A stretch of 64,000 bases of DNA. It comes from Leeuwenhoekiella marinoflava DSM 3653 (lineage in GTDB: Bacteria; Bacteroidota; Bacteroidia; Flavobacteriales; Flavobacteriaceae). Shown piece by piece: positions 47,869 to 57,616 of the stretch (positions are counted from its first letter, which is position 1; each line of letters opens with the position of its first letter). The position numbers were made by a program, and so were the translations under genes. The notes under the pieces are model-generated. The model worked only from the letters and a program-made list of their open reading frames with translations. It ran no database searches and was not told where the DNA came from. Location of the stretch: positions 66,767 to 130,766 of the forward strand of contig NZ_FQUN01000011.1 of the NCBI RefSeq assembly GCF_900129005.1, written 5' to 3'.

Positions 47869-49107
47869 TTAACTCAACATATTTTTAGCACGCTCAACAG
47901 CAGCTACTAATACATCAATCTCTTCTTTAGTATTATAAAACGCAAATGAAGCACGTACGGTACCGGGAATCTTATAAAAATCCATAATAGGTTGTGCACA
48001 ATGATGACCGGTACGAACGGCAACACCCAATTTGTCTAGGATTGTCCCAATATCATACGGATGAATTCCTTCAATATTAAACGAAATTACAGCGGTTTTT
48101 TCTTTAGACTCTCCATAGATTCGGAGTCCGTCTATTGCTTTTAATTTCTCTGTGGCGTATTCTAAAAGTTCGTGCTCATACGCAGCAATAGTATTAAAAC
48201 CTATCGCATTCATATAGTCTAGAGCAGCACCAAAAGCAATACCCCCACAAATATTTGGGGTACCGGCTTCGAATTTATGCGGTAAGCCGGCATAGGTTGT
48301 TTTTTCAAAAGTAACTTGATCTATCATCTCACCACCACCTTGATAAGGAGGTAATTGATCCAGCCATTTCTCTTTACCATAGAGCATTCCAACTCCAGTA
48401 GGTCCGCACATTTTATGACCAGAAACCACATAAAAATCAACATCAAGCGCTTGAACGTCCGCTTTAATATGCGGAGCAGCCTGCGCGCCATCAACCAAAA
48501 CAGCACCGCCTACGGCGTGTGTTTTTTCAATAATAAATTCAATAGGATTTACGGTTCCTAGCGCGTTGCTTACGTGATTTACAAAAACCAGTTTTGTTTT
48601 ATTTGAAAGCAATTCTTCAAAGGCACTCATATCAAGCTCTCCGCTATCTGTCATTGGGATAACTTTAAGCACAGCACCAGTTTTCTCACACAACATTTGC
48701 CAAGGCACAATATTAGAATGATGCTCTAATGCCGAAACAATCACCTCATCCCCTTGCTTTAAAATTTCGGCATAGCCTGAAGCTACAATATTGATTCCGT
48801 GTGTCGTCCCGGAAGTAAAAAGTGTTTGATATGCATTAGGTATATTAAAATGCTTTTGCAATTTGATACGCGCCTGCTCATAAGCATCTGTTGCTTCTTG
48901 AGAAAGCGCGTGAACACCACGGTGAATATTCGCATTATAGTTAGAATAATAATCTACAATAACAGCTATTACCTGTTGTGGCGTTTGGGAAGTCGCAGCA
49001 TTATCAAAATACACCAAAGGCTTCTCATTGACCTTTCGGTTTAGAATAGGGAAATCCTTCCTTATACTTTTGACATCAAAGGTTAAAGGTGTGCTGACGC
49101 TAGCCAT
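47869..49107 (-). CDS. sufS: Cysteine desulfurase SufS
   Basis: 412 residues. 'YFDNAATSQTPQQV', 'YNANIHRGVHALSQEATDAYEQAR', the PLP lysine in 'VSGHKMCGPTGVGMLYGK' and the catalytic cysteine in 'VRTGHHCAQPIMDFY' are all present. The short, structured Cys loop is that of type II (SufS) enzymes, which need SufE for activity; sufE is next but one. It supplies sulfur for the SufBCD scaffold. Confidence 0.96.
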   Translation of the reverse strand: MASVSTPLTFDVKSIRKDFPILNRKVNEKPLVYFDNAATSQTPQQVIAVIVDYYSNYNANIHRGVHALSQEATDAYEQARIKLQKHFNIPNAYQTLFTSGTTHGINIVASGYAEILKQGDEVIVSALEHHSNIVPWQMLCEKTGAVLKVIPMTDSGELDMSAFEELLSNKTKLVFVNHVSNALGTVNPIEFIIEKTHAVGGAVLVDGAQAAPHIKADVQALDVDFYVVSGHKMCGPTGVGMLYGKEKWLDQLPPYQGGGEMIDQVTFEKTTYAGLPHKFEAGTPNICGGIAFGAALDYMNAIGFNTIAAYEHELLEYATEKLKAIDGLRIYGESKEKTAVISFNIEGIHPYDIGTILDKLGVAVRTGHHCAQPIMDFYKIPGTVRASFAFYNTKEEIDVLVAAVERAKNMLS

Positions 49108-49147
49108 AACTGAATTTTTGAAAATTTATAGAATAAGAAAACGTACG

Positions 49148-50461
49148 CTACAGGTCAAAACCAATATTAACGCCCAACTTATCTGCGATAAGATTGGTAA
49201 TACGCGCTTTTAACTGTGGAATTTTTACACTCTCCAGAACGTTATTAGCAAACGCATACATCAATAAAGCACGACCTTCTTTGACACCAATACCGCGGCT
49301 ACGCATATAGAATAAAGCATCTTCATCAAGCTGACCAATAGTACAACCGTGAGAACAACGCACATCGTCTGCAAAAATTTCTAATTGTGGTTTTGAATTG
49401 ATCGAAGCTTTATCGCTAATCAAGATATTGTTGTTAGACTGATACGCATTAATCTTTTGCGCAATCGCATCTACCACAATTTTACCATTGAATACGCCGG
49501 TAGATTTATCATCAAAAATACCTTTGTAATCCTGATGACTCTCGCAGTTAGGCTGCTTGTGATGCACCAATGTGTTGTGATCTACGTGCTGCTTGTCTTC
49601 GATTATGGTAACACCTTTAAGAATAGAATTATTATGTTCTCCATTCTGATAGAAATTAAGGTTGTTTCGCGTTAGTTTTCCTCCAAAAGAAAAAGTATGC
49701 ACCGAAACTTCACTAGATTCTTGCTGATCTATATGCGTGTTATCTATTAAAGAAGCATTTTCTTTATCATTTTGAATTTTATAATAATCTACTCTTGCGT
49801 GTTTTCCGGCGTAGATTTCTGTAACCGAATTAGTAAAAACCGCATTAGAATTTAAACTCTGATGACGCTCAATAACTTGTACTTCTGCATTTTCTTCAGC
49901 AACAATCAAATTACGCGGTTGGAGCATCAAATTGGCTTCGTTACCTGTAGAAAAATGAACGATTTGTATCGGTTTATTTACAGCTCTACTTTTAGGAACA
50001 TAGATATATGCTCCTTCTTTTGCAAAAGCAGTGTTTAAAGCCGTAAGGCTTTCTTTTTTAGCAATTTTATTGAAATACACATCAATCACCTGCTTGAATT
50101 TTGGCTTTATAAGTGCCGAACTCAACAAACAAACATCCACACCATCGTGTGTAGTTTCAGAAAGATACGAACTGTAAACGCCATCAATAAACACAATTTT
50201 GTAAGTGTCTATATCATTCAAAAAATACTTCTTAACGTCTTTAAATTCAAGAGCATCGTCTGCGTGAGAAACCAAACTGTAATCTGGTTTTGTCAAGCTG
50301 TTTAAAGAAGTGTATTTCCAGTTCTCATCCTTTCGGGTAGGAAAACCGTGTTCTTCAAACACTTTAATAGCTTCATCTTTAATATCGTGAATGCTATTAT
50401 CAAGATCTGCGTTCTCCTGAAAAGTCAGGTATGATGATAATAATTTATCTTTTAAACTCAT
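49148..50461 (-). CDS. sufD: Fe-S assembly protein SufD
   Basis: 437 residues from the ATG at 50461 (MSLKDKLLSSYLTF); four extra codons upstream open with TTG and are not preferred. The C-terminal half has the SufB/SufD beta-helix: 'FSFGGKLTRNNLNFYQNGEHNNSILKGV', 'VDHNTLVHHKQPNCESHQDYKGIFDDKSTGVFNGKIVVDAIAQKINAYQSNNNILIS', 'ADDVRCSHGCTIGQLDEDALFYMRSRGI'. Partner of SufB and SufC in the assembly complex. It lies 40 bp upstream of sufS. Confidence 0.95.
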   Translation of the reverse strand: MSLKDKLLSSYLTFQENADLDNSIHDIKDEAIKVFEEHGFPTRKDENWKYTSLNSLTKPDYSLVSHADDALEFKDVKKYFLNDIDTYKIVFIDGVYSSYLSETTHDGVDVCLLSSALIKPKFKQVIDVYFNKIAKKESLTALNTAFAKEGAYIYVPKSRAVNKPIQIVHFSTGNEANLMLQPRNLIVAEENAEVQVIERHQSLNSNAVFTNSVTEIYAGKHARVDYYKIQNDKENASLIDNTHIDQQESSEVSVHTFSFGGKLTRNNLNFYQNGEHNNSILKGVTIIEDKQHVDHNTLVHHKQPNCESHQDYKGIFDDKSTGVFNGKIVVDAIAQKINAYQSNNNILISDKASINSKPQLEIFADDVRCSHGCTIGQLDEDALFYMRSRGIGVKEGRALLMYAFANNVLESVKIPQLKARITNLIADKLGVNIGFDL

Positions 50462-50491
50462 AGTTAAATTCAATATTCAAAGTTTAAGAAT

Positions 50492-50885
50492 TCAAGATTT
50501 ACCTTGAAACTTACTTCCTTTGAGTTCTGTTTTATTCAAATAGTTTATAAAACCTGCTATTTGCTTATTTAATTGCTCACATTTTAATGTAAGTCCTTCT
50601 AACTGGTCTGCTCTGTAAAACGCCAATCATAAACGTATAATTGCGATCTCCTTGCTTCTGCAGCATCTTTTGCAATTGATAAAAATTGCCGTAATTCTAA
50701 ATTACTGTTTCGCTCAAAACCTTCAGCTATATTATCCATAACACTTCCGATTGAACAACAATCTAATCCCTTAATTTGAAATTATTTTTGAGTTTTACCC
50801 TCTTAACAATTCCAATAATATCCAGCACCAAAATCCTTGCATCAAGCCAAATTATAAATCTTCAAATCGCTTAATAGCAATTTTG
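50492..50885 (-). pseudogene. Four-helix-bundle (S23 intervening-sequence type) protein, decayed
   Basis: Pieces in three frames rebuild the family: 'IKRFEDL' and 'LDARIL' (about 50885-50840), 'NFKLRD' followed by TAG where a Gln is expected, '[41 protein letters not shown]' (about 50765-50640), then '[35 protein letters not shown]' to a stop at 50492. The four-helix-bundle proteins related to 23S rRNA intervening sequences have exactly this order. At least two stops and two frameshifts. It fills the gap between sufC and sufD and explains why that spacing is large. Confidence 0.8.
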
Positions 50886-50899
50886 AAGCTTGAATGACT

Positions 50900-51652
50900 T
50901 TAGGCAGTTAATTCAGCTTTTACCCAGTCGTAACCTTTTTCTTCCAGTTCAAGTGCTAATTCTTTACCACCAGATTTTACGATTTTACCGTCTACAAGAA
51001 CATGTACAAAATCTGGAACGATATATTCTAGCAAGCGCTGATAATGTGTAATAACAATAACTGCATTGTCTTTACTACGCAATTTATTCACACCGTTAGA
51101 AACAATACGCAACGCATCAATATCCAAACCGGAATCTGTCTCATCAAGAATAGCAAGCTTAGGCTCTAACATTGCCATTTGAAAAATCTCATTACGCTTT
51201 TTCTCTCCACCTGAAAATCCTTCATTCAAGGAACGAGATAAGAATTTACGATCGATTTCTAAAAGCTCAGATTTTTCACGGATCATCTTTAGCATATCAC
51301 TAGCTGGCATATCCTTAAGACCTTTAGCTTTACGCGTTTCGTTGATTGCAGTTTTGATGAAATTAGTTACCGAAACTCCAGGTATCTCAACAGGATATTG
51401 AAACGAAAGAAAAATACCTTTATGAGCGCGCTCTTCAGCATCTAATTCTAAAATAGATTCGTTTTCAAATAAGATATCACCACCGGTTACTTCATATTCT
51501 TCCTTTCCTGCTACAACAGAAGACAAGGTACTTTTACCAGAACCGTTAGGTCCCATAATAGCGTGAACTTCTCCTGCTTTTACTTTAAGATCAATCCCTT
51601 TTAGGATGTCTTTGTCTTCTATACCTGCATTCAGATTTTTTATCTCTAACAT
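50900..51652 (-). CDS. sufC: Fe-S assembly ATPase SufC
   Basis: 250 residues, an ABC-type ATPase without membrane domain. Walker [10 protein letters not shown] (34-42), Q-loop '[11 protein letters not shown]', signature '[15 protein letters not shown]', Walker B '[12 protein letters not shown]', H-loop 'VITHYQ'. The E-T-D after Walker B and the F-S-G-G-E signature are typical of SufC. It drives conformational change of SufB-SufD during cluster assembly. Confidence 0.97.
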   Translation of the reverse strand: MLEIKNLNAGIEDKDILKGIDLKVKAGEVHAIMGPNGSGKSTLSSVVAGKEEYEVTGGDILFENESILELDAEERAHKGIFLSFQYPVEIPGVSVTNFIKTAINETRKAKGLKDMPASDMLKMIREKSELLEIDRKFLSRSLNEGFSGGEKKRNEIFQMAMLEPKLAILDETDSGLDIDALRIVSNGVNKLRSKDNAVIVITHYQRLLEYIVPDFVHVLVDGKIVKSGGKELALELEEKGYDWVKAELTA

Positions 51653-51706
51653 ATTCTAAATTCTTTAGGCTGATTTATAATGCCTTTTTCTGATATTCTT
51701 AATTTA

Positions 51707-53152
51707 TTATCCTACTGAACCTTCTAATGAAATCTCTAATAATTTCTGAGCTTCAACAGCAAATTCCATTGGTAATTTATTCAGCACTTCTTTACTGAAA
51801 CCGTTTACAATCAATGCGATTGCTTTTTCGGTATCTATACCGCGCTGGTTACAGTAGAAGATTTGATCTTCACCAATTTTACTTGTCGTAGCCTCGTGCT
51901 CTACACGTGCTGTTTTATTTTTAGCTTCGATATACGGGAAGGTATGCGCCCCACATTTATTACCCATCAACAAAGAGTCACACTGTGAAAAATTCCGTGC
52001 GTTATCAGCTCTGCTGTTTATCTGCACCAGACCACGGTAACTGTTTTGAGATTGACCGGCAGAAATACCTTTAGAGATAATGGTACTCTTTGTATTTTTA
52101 CCCAAGTGAATCATTTTTGTACCCGTATCTGCTTGCTGAAAGTTATTCGTTACAGCAATCGAGTAAAATTCTCCGATTGAGTTATCACCTTTCAAAATAC
52201 AACTAGGATATTTCCAAGTTACAGCACTACCCGTTTCAACTTGCGTCCAAGAGATTTTTGCGTTTTTCTCACACAATCCTCGTTTAGTCACAAAATTGTA
52301 AACTCCGCCTTTACCTTGATCATTACCAGGATACCAGTTCTGTACCGTTGAATATTTAATCTCTGCATCGTCCAGAGCTATCAATTCTACAACTGCAGCG
52401 TGCAACTGATTTTCATCACGGGAAGGAGCAGTACAACCTTCCAAATAACTCACATAACTACCTGCATCAGCAACAACAAGTGTTCTTTCAAACTGACCGG
52501 TACCGGCCTGATTGATTCTGAAATAAGTAGAAAGCTCCATTGGGCAACGTACGCCTTTAGGGATATAACAAAAAGAACCATCACTAAAAACTGCACTGTT
52601 TAAGGCAGCATAAAAGTTATCCTTCTGCGGAACTACCGAACCAATATATTTCTTTACTAATTCAGGATGTTCTTTTATCGCTTCAGAAATTGAACAAAAA
52701 ATGATTCCTTTTTCAGCAAGTGTTTTCTTAAAAGTTGTTGTTACCGAAACAGAATCCATAACCACATCAACCGCAACACCTGCAAGCTTTTTCTGCTCAT
52801 CAAGAGAAATACCTAAACGCTTGAATGTATCTAACAATTCAGGATCTACCTCATCAAGATTATCGTATTTCGGCTTTTTTGAAGGAGCTGAATAATACGA
52901 AATGTTCTGAAAGTCTGGTTTTGCATAATGCACATTAGCCCACTCTGGCTCTTCCATCGTTTGCCAATACCTAAAAGCTTCAATACGCCAGTCAGTCATC
53001 CATTCCGGCTCACCTTTTTTTAAAGAAATTGCTCGCACAACATCTTCGTTCAAACCATTAGGAAACGTTTCAGATTCAATATCTGTGTAGAATCCGTATT
53101 TGTATTCTTTGGTCGCTAACTCTTTTTCTAAATCGTCTTCTGTATACGCCAT
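51707..53152 (-). CDS. sufB: Fe-S assembly scaffold SufB
   Basis: 481 residues, the expected length. Signatures: '[45 protein letters not shown]', '[22 protein letters not shown]', '[25 protein letters not shown]', '[24 protein letters not shown]', '[32 protein letters not shown]', '[23 protein letters not shown]'. The conserved Cys of SLLMG-x-x-C and the Glu/His ligands are intact. First scaffold gene of the operon. Confidence 0.97.
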   Translation of the reverse strand: MAYTEDDLEKELATKEYKYGFYTDIESETFPNGLNEDVVRAISLKKGEPEWMTDWRIEAFRYWQTMEEPEWANVHYAKPDFQNISYYSAPSKKPKYDNLDEVDPELLDTFKRLGISLDEQKKLAGVAVDVVMDSVSVTTTFKKTLAEKGIIFCSISEAIKEHPELVKKYIGSVVPQKDNFYAALNSAVFSDGSFCYIPKGVRCPMELSTYFRINQAGTGQFERTLVVADAGSYVSYLEGCTAPSRDENQLHAAVVELIALDDAEIKYSTVQNWYPGNDQGKGGVYNFVTKRGLCEKNAKISWTQVETGSAVTWKYPSCILKGDNSIGEFYSIAVTNNFQQADTGTKMIHLGKNTKSTIISKGISAGQSQNSYRGLVQINSRADNARNFSQCDSLLMGNKCGAHTFPYIEAKNKTARVEHEATTSKIGEDQIFYCNQRGIDTEKAIALIVNGFSKEVLNKLPMEFAVEAQKLLEISLEGSVG

Positions 53153-53195
53153 ATACTTTATCTAATCTGTTTATTACAAACAGTAATTATCATTA

Positions 53196-53525
53196 TTATA
53201 GTGAAAAACTCTCTCCACAACCGCAGGTGCGTTGTGCATTGGGATTGTTAAAGACAAAACCTTTACCATTCAATCCCCCACTGTATTCTAAAACAGTACC
53301 TATCAGATAGAGAAAACTACGCTTATCAACAATCAATTTGATATTGTTATCTTCAAACAATTTATCTTCTTCCTGAAGACTTTTATCAAATTTCAGCTCA
53401 TAAGACAAACCACTACAACCGCCACTCTTCACTCCTACTCTAACGTAGTCTCTAACAGCATCATAACCCTCCTCACTCATAAGGCCGGCTATTTTCTTTT
53501 TTGCTTCTTCGCTTACTTTAATCAT
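53196..53525 (-). CDS. sufA: HesB/IscA-type Fe-S carrier (SufA)
   Basis: 109 residues from the ATG at 53525 (MIKVSEEAKKKIAGLM); a longer frame to 53555 would cover the promoter box. The three ligand cysteines are present: one in 'VKSGGCSGLSYEL' and two in 'RTCGCGESFSL'. It passes Fe-S clusters to client proteins. First gene of the SUF operon. Whether to call it SufA or ErpA/IscA cannot be decided from sequence alone. Confidence 0.92.
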   Translation of the reverse strand: MIKVSEEAKKKIAGLMSEEGYDAVRDYVRVGVKSGGCSGLSYELKFDKSLQEEDKLFEDNNIKLIVDKRSFLYLIGTVLEYSGGLNGKGFVFNNPNAQRTCGCGESFSL

Positions 53526-53543
53526 AATACTTCTTAATTGGTA

Positions 53544-53551
53544 CAAATATA
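53544..53551 (-). promoter_or_regulatory. -7 promoter element of the SUF operon
   Basis: TATATTTG on the minus strand matches TAnnTTTG, 18 bases upstream of the sufA ATG (53525). A small dyad GGTA...TACC (about 53540-53553) overlaps it and may bind a regulator. No TTG at the usual -33 distance. A dedicated IscR site was not recognised. Confidence 0.45.
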
Positions 53552-53762
53552 CCATATAAGTAGTGTTTTACCATAGAACCTTACATTAAACTATCTTATA
53601 AAATAATAAAGGAATCATATAGCGGAAGGTGCTCACTATTTGTTTTTACTATAATTGATTCAATCTGCAAACTAAAAACCAGATGACTCCTGATTTGAGC
53701 ATCATTTCACAAAGATTTTTGTTTTAAAACCGTCTTCAATATCGGGTTTCGTTTATTCCATT

Positions 53763-53770
53763 TAACTTTG
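53763..53770 (+). promoter_or_regulatory. -7 promoter element of thiL
   Basis: TAACTTTG fits TAnnTTTG and lies 20 bases before the thiL ATG at 53791. Confidence 0.4.
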
Positions 53771-53790
53771 CAGGCAAAAGCAAGGCTATT

Positions 53791-54843
53791 ATGTTTGACA
53801 ATAAAGATCAATCCCGAACCTCATTAAGCGATTTGGGCGAATTTGGACTTATAAATCATCTGACTCAGAATTTTACCATACGCCAAAACAGTACCGTAAA
53901 AGGTATTGGTGATGACGCTGCTATTATAGATACTGAAGGTAAACAACTGGTGGTAACTACAGATCTTCTGGTTGAAGGCGTACACTTTGACCTCAGCTTT
54001 ATGCCTTTAAAACATTTGGGATACAAAGCCGTAATGGTTAATCTTTCTGATGTGTATGCGATGAATGCTGAAGCAACACAGATCACCGTTTCTATCGCGG
54101 TTTCTAACCGTTTCCCACTTGAAGCGCTTGAAGAATTATATGCCGGGATTGAACTGGCCTGCTCGATTTACAATGTTGATTTAATAGGTGGGGACACAAC
54201 TTCAAGTACAAAAGGTTTGCTAATAAGCGTAACCGCGTTAGGTACCGCTGAACCGGAAGCCCTTGTAAAGCGTGACGGCGCTAAAGATGGAGATCTTCTA
54301 GTTGTATCCGGCGACCTCGGTGCATCATACATGGGCTTGCAAGTCTTAGAACGCGAGAAACAAGTTTATAAGGTAAATCCTAATGCGCAACCTGATTTGG
54401 AACCGTATTCGTATATCATAGAACGCCAGCTGAAGCCTGAAGCCCGCAAAGATATTATTGAATTACTTAAAAAGATGGAAGTAAAACCTACTTCTATGAT
54501 AGACATAAGCGATGGCTTGTCATCAGAAATCATACACCTCTGCAAAAGCTCTAAGACAGGTGTACGTCTATATGAAGAGAAGATTCCATTAGACCCCCAA
54601 CTAATTAATGTTTGTGAGGAATTTGAAATTGACAGCACAACAGTAGCATTAAGCGGCGGTGAAGATTATGAATTGTTATTCACCATCACTCAGGAGGATT
54701 ACGAGAAAGTAAAAGGCAATCCGCATTTGACTGTAATCGGTCACATCACCCCAGAAAGCGATGGGATGAATTTGATCACAAGAGCAAATACTTCAATCCC
54801 TATTGTCGCAAGAGGATGGAATGCTTTAAAAGAGGAAGATTAA
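53791..54843 (+). CDS. thiL: Thiamine-monophosphate kinase ThiL
   Basis: 350 residues. The AIR-synthase-like fold is clear: 'VKGIGDDAAIIDTEGKQLVVTTDLLVEGVHFDL', 'GYKAVMVNLSDVYAMNAEATQITVSIAV', 'NVDLIGGDTTSS', 'LLVVSGDLGASYMGL', 'SMIDISDGLSSEIIHL', 'LSGGEDYELLFTI'. It makes thiamine diphosphate from thiamine phosphate with ATP; the metal-binding aspartates of GDDA, TTD, LSD and GGD are intact. Appears monocistronic; divergent from the SUF operon. Confidence 0.96.
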   Translation: MFDNKDQSRTSLSDLGEFGLINHLTQNFTIRQNSTVKGIGDDAAIIDTEGKQLVVTTDLLVEGVHFDLSFMPLKHLGYKAVMVNLSDVYAMNAEATQITVSIAVSNRFPLEALEELYAGIELACSIYNVDLIGGDTTSSTKGLLISVTALGTAEPEALVKRDGAKDGDLLVVSGDLGASYMGLQVLEREKQVYKVNPNAQPDLEPYSYIIERQLKPEARKDIIELLKKMEVKPTSMIDISDGLSSEIIHLCKSSKTGVRLYEEKIPLDPQLINVCEEFEIDSTTVALSGGEDYELLFTITQEDYEKVKGNPHLTVIGHITPESDGMNLITRANTSIPIVARGWNALKEED

Positions 54844-54887
54844 TCTTTCCGAGAAAACCTCAAAATCATCAATTTGGAACTAGGAAG

Positions 54888-55133
54888 TTAAGCGGAACGG
54901 CGCCTTGCGTTCTTAAAAACATAGAACTTCTCCATAACTTCGTTAATACGTCTTAATTTTGGAGTTAGCGCTTCAAGTTCGCCAAAGTCATTTTCAGTGA
55001 ATTGTTTTTGGCAATGCGAACACTCATATTCTTTTTTATTCGTTTGATAGGAACGGAGAATAGCATACCTATGTCCAAATAATTTACACTGTAATCTTTT
55101 AAACGGGTTTTTGGTTTGGGCTTTGATGCTCAT
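54888..55133 (-). CDS. Small basic protein with a CxxC pair
   Basis: 81 residues. It starts MSIKAQTKNPFKRLQCKLFG, continues 'HRYAILRSYQTNKKEYECSHCQKQFTENDFGEL' and ends basic (FYVFKNARRRSA). C-K-L-F-G-H followed by C-x-x-C resembles the zinc-ribbon of small phage or DUF1660-like proteins, so it may bind zinc and perhaps nucleic acid. Family not certain. Converges with thiL. Confidence 0.65.
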   Translation of the reverse strand: MSIKAQTKNPFKRLQCKLFGHRYAILRSYQTNKKEYECSHCQKQFTENDFGELEALTPKLRRINEVMEKFYVFKNARRRSA

Positions 55134-55236
55134 GATGTAGGGAAAATTTATGAAGTTAGCTTCCCAAATTTAACAAAACAAAACGTTAAAAATACACTTT
55201 TAACCGTCTAAATACTCAAGCGGTAATAGATCATAG

Positions 55237-55271
55237 ATATTCTCAATATAAAACTTATATTTTGAGAATAT
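55237..55271. terminator. Long hairpin downstream of the hydrolase gene
   Basis: ATATTCTCAATATAA pairs with TTATAT-TT-TGAGAATAT, a 15-bp stem with a two-base bulge. It is AT-rich without a strong T-tract, about 60 bases past the hydrolase stop on the minus strand. It may end or stabilise that transcript. Confidence 0.4.
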
Positions 55272-55329
55272 TTTAGATATAACAGCTAAAAATCAGATTA
55301 TTAAAAAATAGTACAGTACAAACACGAGC

Positions 55330-56097
55330 TTAAAAATTCAACAAAAGAGCTAAAACAGCATCAAAATTTTCGATAGTAAGCATATGACCGCCAGCTAAAA
55401 CGTTTATTTCCACATCAAAATCGTCAAAATTTTCTTGCATTTTCTCAGCAGATATCAAAGTATCTTGATCTCCTAAAATCATCCATTTTTTGAAATGGGC
55501 TTGTTTCCAAAGCACGGTATTCTCAAAACGTAATGACATTCCGTTTTGACAAGCGATATATCCTTCAATAGGAGTTTTTAATGCTTCTTCTTTTGTGTAA
55601 GAAATTTCCTCTTTAAATTTTGCTCTTAACTCTTTTGAAAAAAGATTTGCCACAGACATAGAGATCATGGCTTTATAATTCTTTTGAGCAACAGCTATAC
55701 CATGTTGCCTCAATTGCCTTCGGGCATCTGTATCAGCTTCCGGAGTAGAATTTAAAAGACACACACCCGTAGTTTTTTCAGGAAACAAAGCTGCAAAAGC
55801 CAGAGCTACATACCCACCCATAGAGTGGCCTACAAACTTAACTTGAGTCACACCGAGATTGTCAAAAAGAACCTGAAGCGCTACAGCCATTTTACTCATC
55901 GTGTTGTCACCAGACAAAACTTCGGTATTTCCATGACCAGGCAGGTCTACTATGATAATGTGATTATTTAGTGACAATTGCTCTATAAAAGGTAACCACA
56001 TTTTACGATTCTCTAAAAATCCATGCAGTAAGCAAAGGGTATCTCCTCTCCCAAATTCCTCATAAAATAGACTGCTTTGCACTTTAGTTGGCTTCAT
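55330..56097 (-). CDS. Alpha/beta hydrolase
   Basis: 255 residues, no signal peptide. The nucleophile elbow is 'FVGHSMGGYVALAFA' (Ser), the oxyanion strand 'LLHGFLENRKMW', the acid region 'LGDQDTLISAEKM' and the catalytic His in 'LAGGHMLTIENFDAV'. 'DLPGHGNTEVL' is the usual HG-x-G partner loop. Substrate unknown; MhpC/BioH-like esterases look alike. It is divergent from brnQ with a 36-bp gap between starts. Confidence 0.9.
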   Translation of the reverse strand: MKPTKVQSSLFYEEFGRGDTLCLLHGFLENRKMWLPFIEQLSLNNHIIIVDLPGHGNTEVLSGDNTMSKMAVALQVLFDNLGVTQVKFVGHSMGGYVALAFAALFPEKTTGVCLLNSTPEADTDARRQLRQHGIAVAQKNYKAMISMSVANLFSKELRAKFKEEISYTKEEALKTPIEGYIACQNGMSLRFENTVLWKQAHFKKWMILGDQDTLISAEKMQENFDDFDVEINVLAGGHMLTIENFDAVLALLLNF

Positions 56098-56133
56098 TTT
56101 ATTTTATCTTTCGGGTGGAAAGTTACATCGTGT

Positions 56134-57426
56134 ATGAGTTTTAAAAAAGAAACACTGATTACAGGTTTCGCTATATTTTCACTTTTTTTTGGAGCAGGAA
56201 ACTTAATACTGCCCCCATTATTGGGTTATAATTCTGGTAACCAATGGTCTTTGGTCGCGCTGGGTTTTATTATTTCAGCAGTAATTATTCCGATTTTAGG
56301 AATTTTTGCACACGCTCGATTACAAGGCACTATGCTTGATTTCGCTTCAAAAGTCCACCCTAAATTCAGTCTCATTTTTTGCATATTGGTGTATTTGGTT
56401 ACCATCACATTACCGGGACCGCGAACCGCCTCGGTAACTTATGAAATGGCGCTTCAGCCCTATTTTACGCTGAGCTCACTCACACTGAGTTCTATTTATT
56501 TTGGTCTGGTTTTACTATTTGCACTCAACCGCTCAAAAATTTTAGATCTATTGGGCAAGTATTTGACACCGCTTTTACTCATTACACTTACAACTATAAT
56601 CAGCATAGCCTTTTTTGCCGAATTACCACAGGCAACTAACAGCTCTATAACAAACCCGGTACGCTCTGGTATTTTAGAAGGTTACCAGACTTTTGATGCC
56701 ATTGGTGCGATTGTCATCGGCGCAGTGATAGTTATTTCGTTGAACCTCAGAAATCATGAGGATACTCAAATCAAAAAAGGCATTCTAAGACGTGCAGCTA
56801 TCTTAGCCGGCGTAGGTTTATTTAGTATTTATGCAGGTCTCATTTATATAGGTTCATTATACCGAAACAGCATAGAAAACCCATCGCGTACCGATATACT
56901 CTCCTTCTTAAGCTACGAGACTTTAGGAAGTGGCGGCCGTATTATTTTAGCCTTTTTAGTAAGTCTCGCTTGCTTTACTACAGCAGTAGGAATTGTAACC
57001 GGGACAGCAGATTTTGTAAAAGGACTTTTTAAAAATTCGCAAAATGCCTATGTTATTACGGTGATTTTAGGCTGCCTAATCGGTGTAATCATCGGGCAAA
57101 CCGGAGTAGCTTATATTATCGAAATCGCAGTACCTGCGCTCCACTTTATCTACCCGCTAGTCATTGTTTTAATACTATTGAATGCGCTGCCAGAACATTA
57201 TACTTCCCGGAAGATATTTAGAATTGTCGTTATTACTACCATGATTTTTAGCATTCCTGACTTTTTAAAAAGCCTGAACATATTGAATCTTGAAAATGCA
57301 AAACAACTCATCCCACTAGCTGAATATGGCATCGCGTGGTTTGTTCCTGCACTGCTTTCTTATGGTATTGCGCTTAGCATTGAACATTTTACCAGCAAAC
57401 CAGAACCCTTAAATCCTGAAGAATAA
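56134..57426 (+). CDS. brnQ: Branched-chain amino acid:cation symporter BrnQ
   Basis: 430 residues from the ATG at 56134 (MSFKKETLITGFAIFSLFFGAGNLILPPLLGY); an upstream in-frame ATG at 56077 would overlap the divergent hydrolase gene and add 19 unrelated residues. 'FSLFFGAGNLI.PP.LG' is the LIVCS family signature and about 12 hydrophobic spans follow. It imports leucine, isoleucine and valine with Na+ or H+. The stop overlaps the ATG of the small basic gene. Confidence 0.93.
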   Translation: MSFKKETLITGFAIFSLFFGAGNLILPPLLGYNSGNQWSLVALGFIISAVIIPILGIFAHARLQGTMLDFASKVHPKFSLIFCILVYLVTITLPGPRTASVTYEMALQPYFTLSSLTLSSIYFGLVLLFALNRSKILDLLGKYLTPLLLITLTTIISIAFFAELPQATNSSITNPVRSGILEGYQTFDAIGAIVIGAVIVISLNLRNHEDTQIKKGILRRAAILAGVGLFSIYAGLIYIGSLYRNSIENPSRTDILSFLSYETLGSGGRIILAFLVSLACFTTAVGIVTGTADFVKGLFKNSQNAYVITVILGCLIGVIIGQTGVAYIIEIAVPALHFIYPLVIVLILLNALPEHYTSRKIFRIVVITTMIFSIPDFLKSLNILNLENAKQLIPLAEYGIAWFVPALLSYGIALSIEHFTSKPEPLNPEE

Positions 57427-57563
57427 TGGCTAAAAGAGGAACACCTAAGAACGGAAAAAATAAGGCGAAGCATACCAAGCTTCTTAAACAGAAAAAGGAA
57501 AAACTACGTAAAGAAAAAGAAGCTAGAGCCGCAAAACTCAAAGCGATTATCACCGCGTCTAAA
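57426..57563 (+). CDS. 45-residue lysine-rich protein
   Basis: ATG at 57426-57428 overlaps the brnQ stop by one base; TAA at 57561-57563. The product MAKRGTPKNGKNKAKHTKLL continues with KQKKEKLRKEKEARAAKLKS and ends DYHRV: about 40% Lys+Arg, one helix. It could bind nucleic acid or ribosomes. No family recognised. The tight translational coupling with brnQ and the clean start make it likely to be expressed. Confidence 0.55.
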
Positions 57564-57616
57564 TCTAATGAAGCGTAAGCAAAAGCTTATTCTTGATGAC
57601 GCACTCACATCATATT

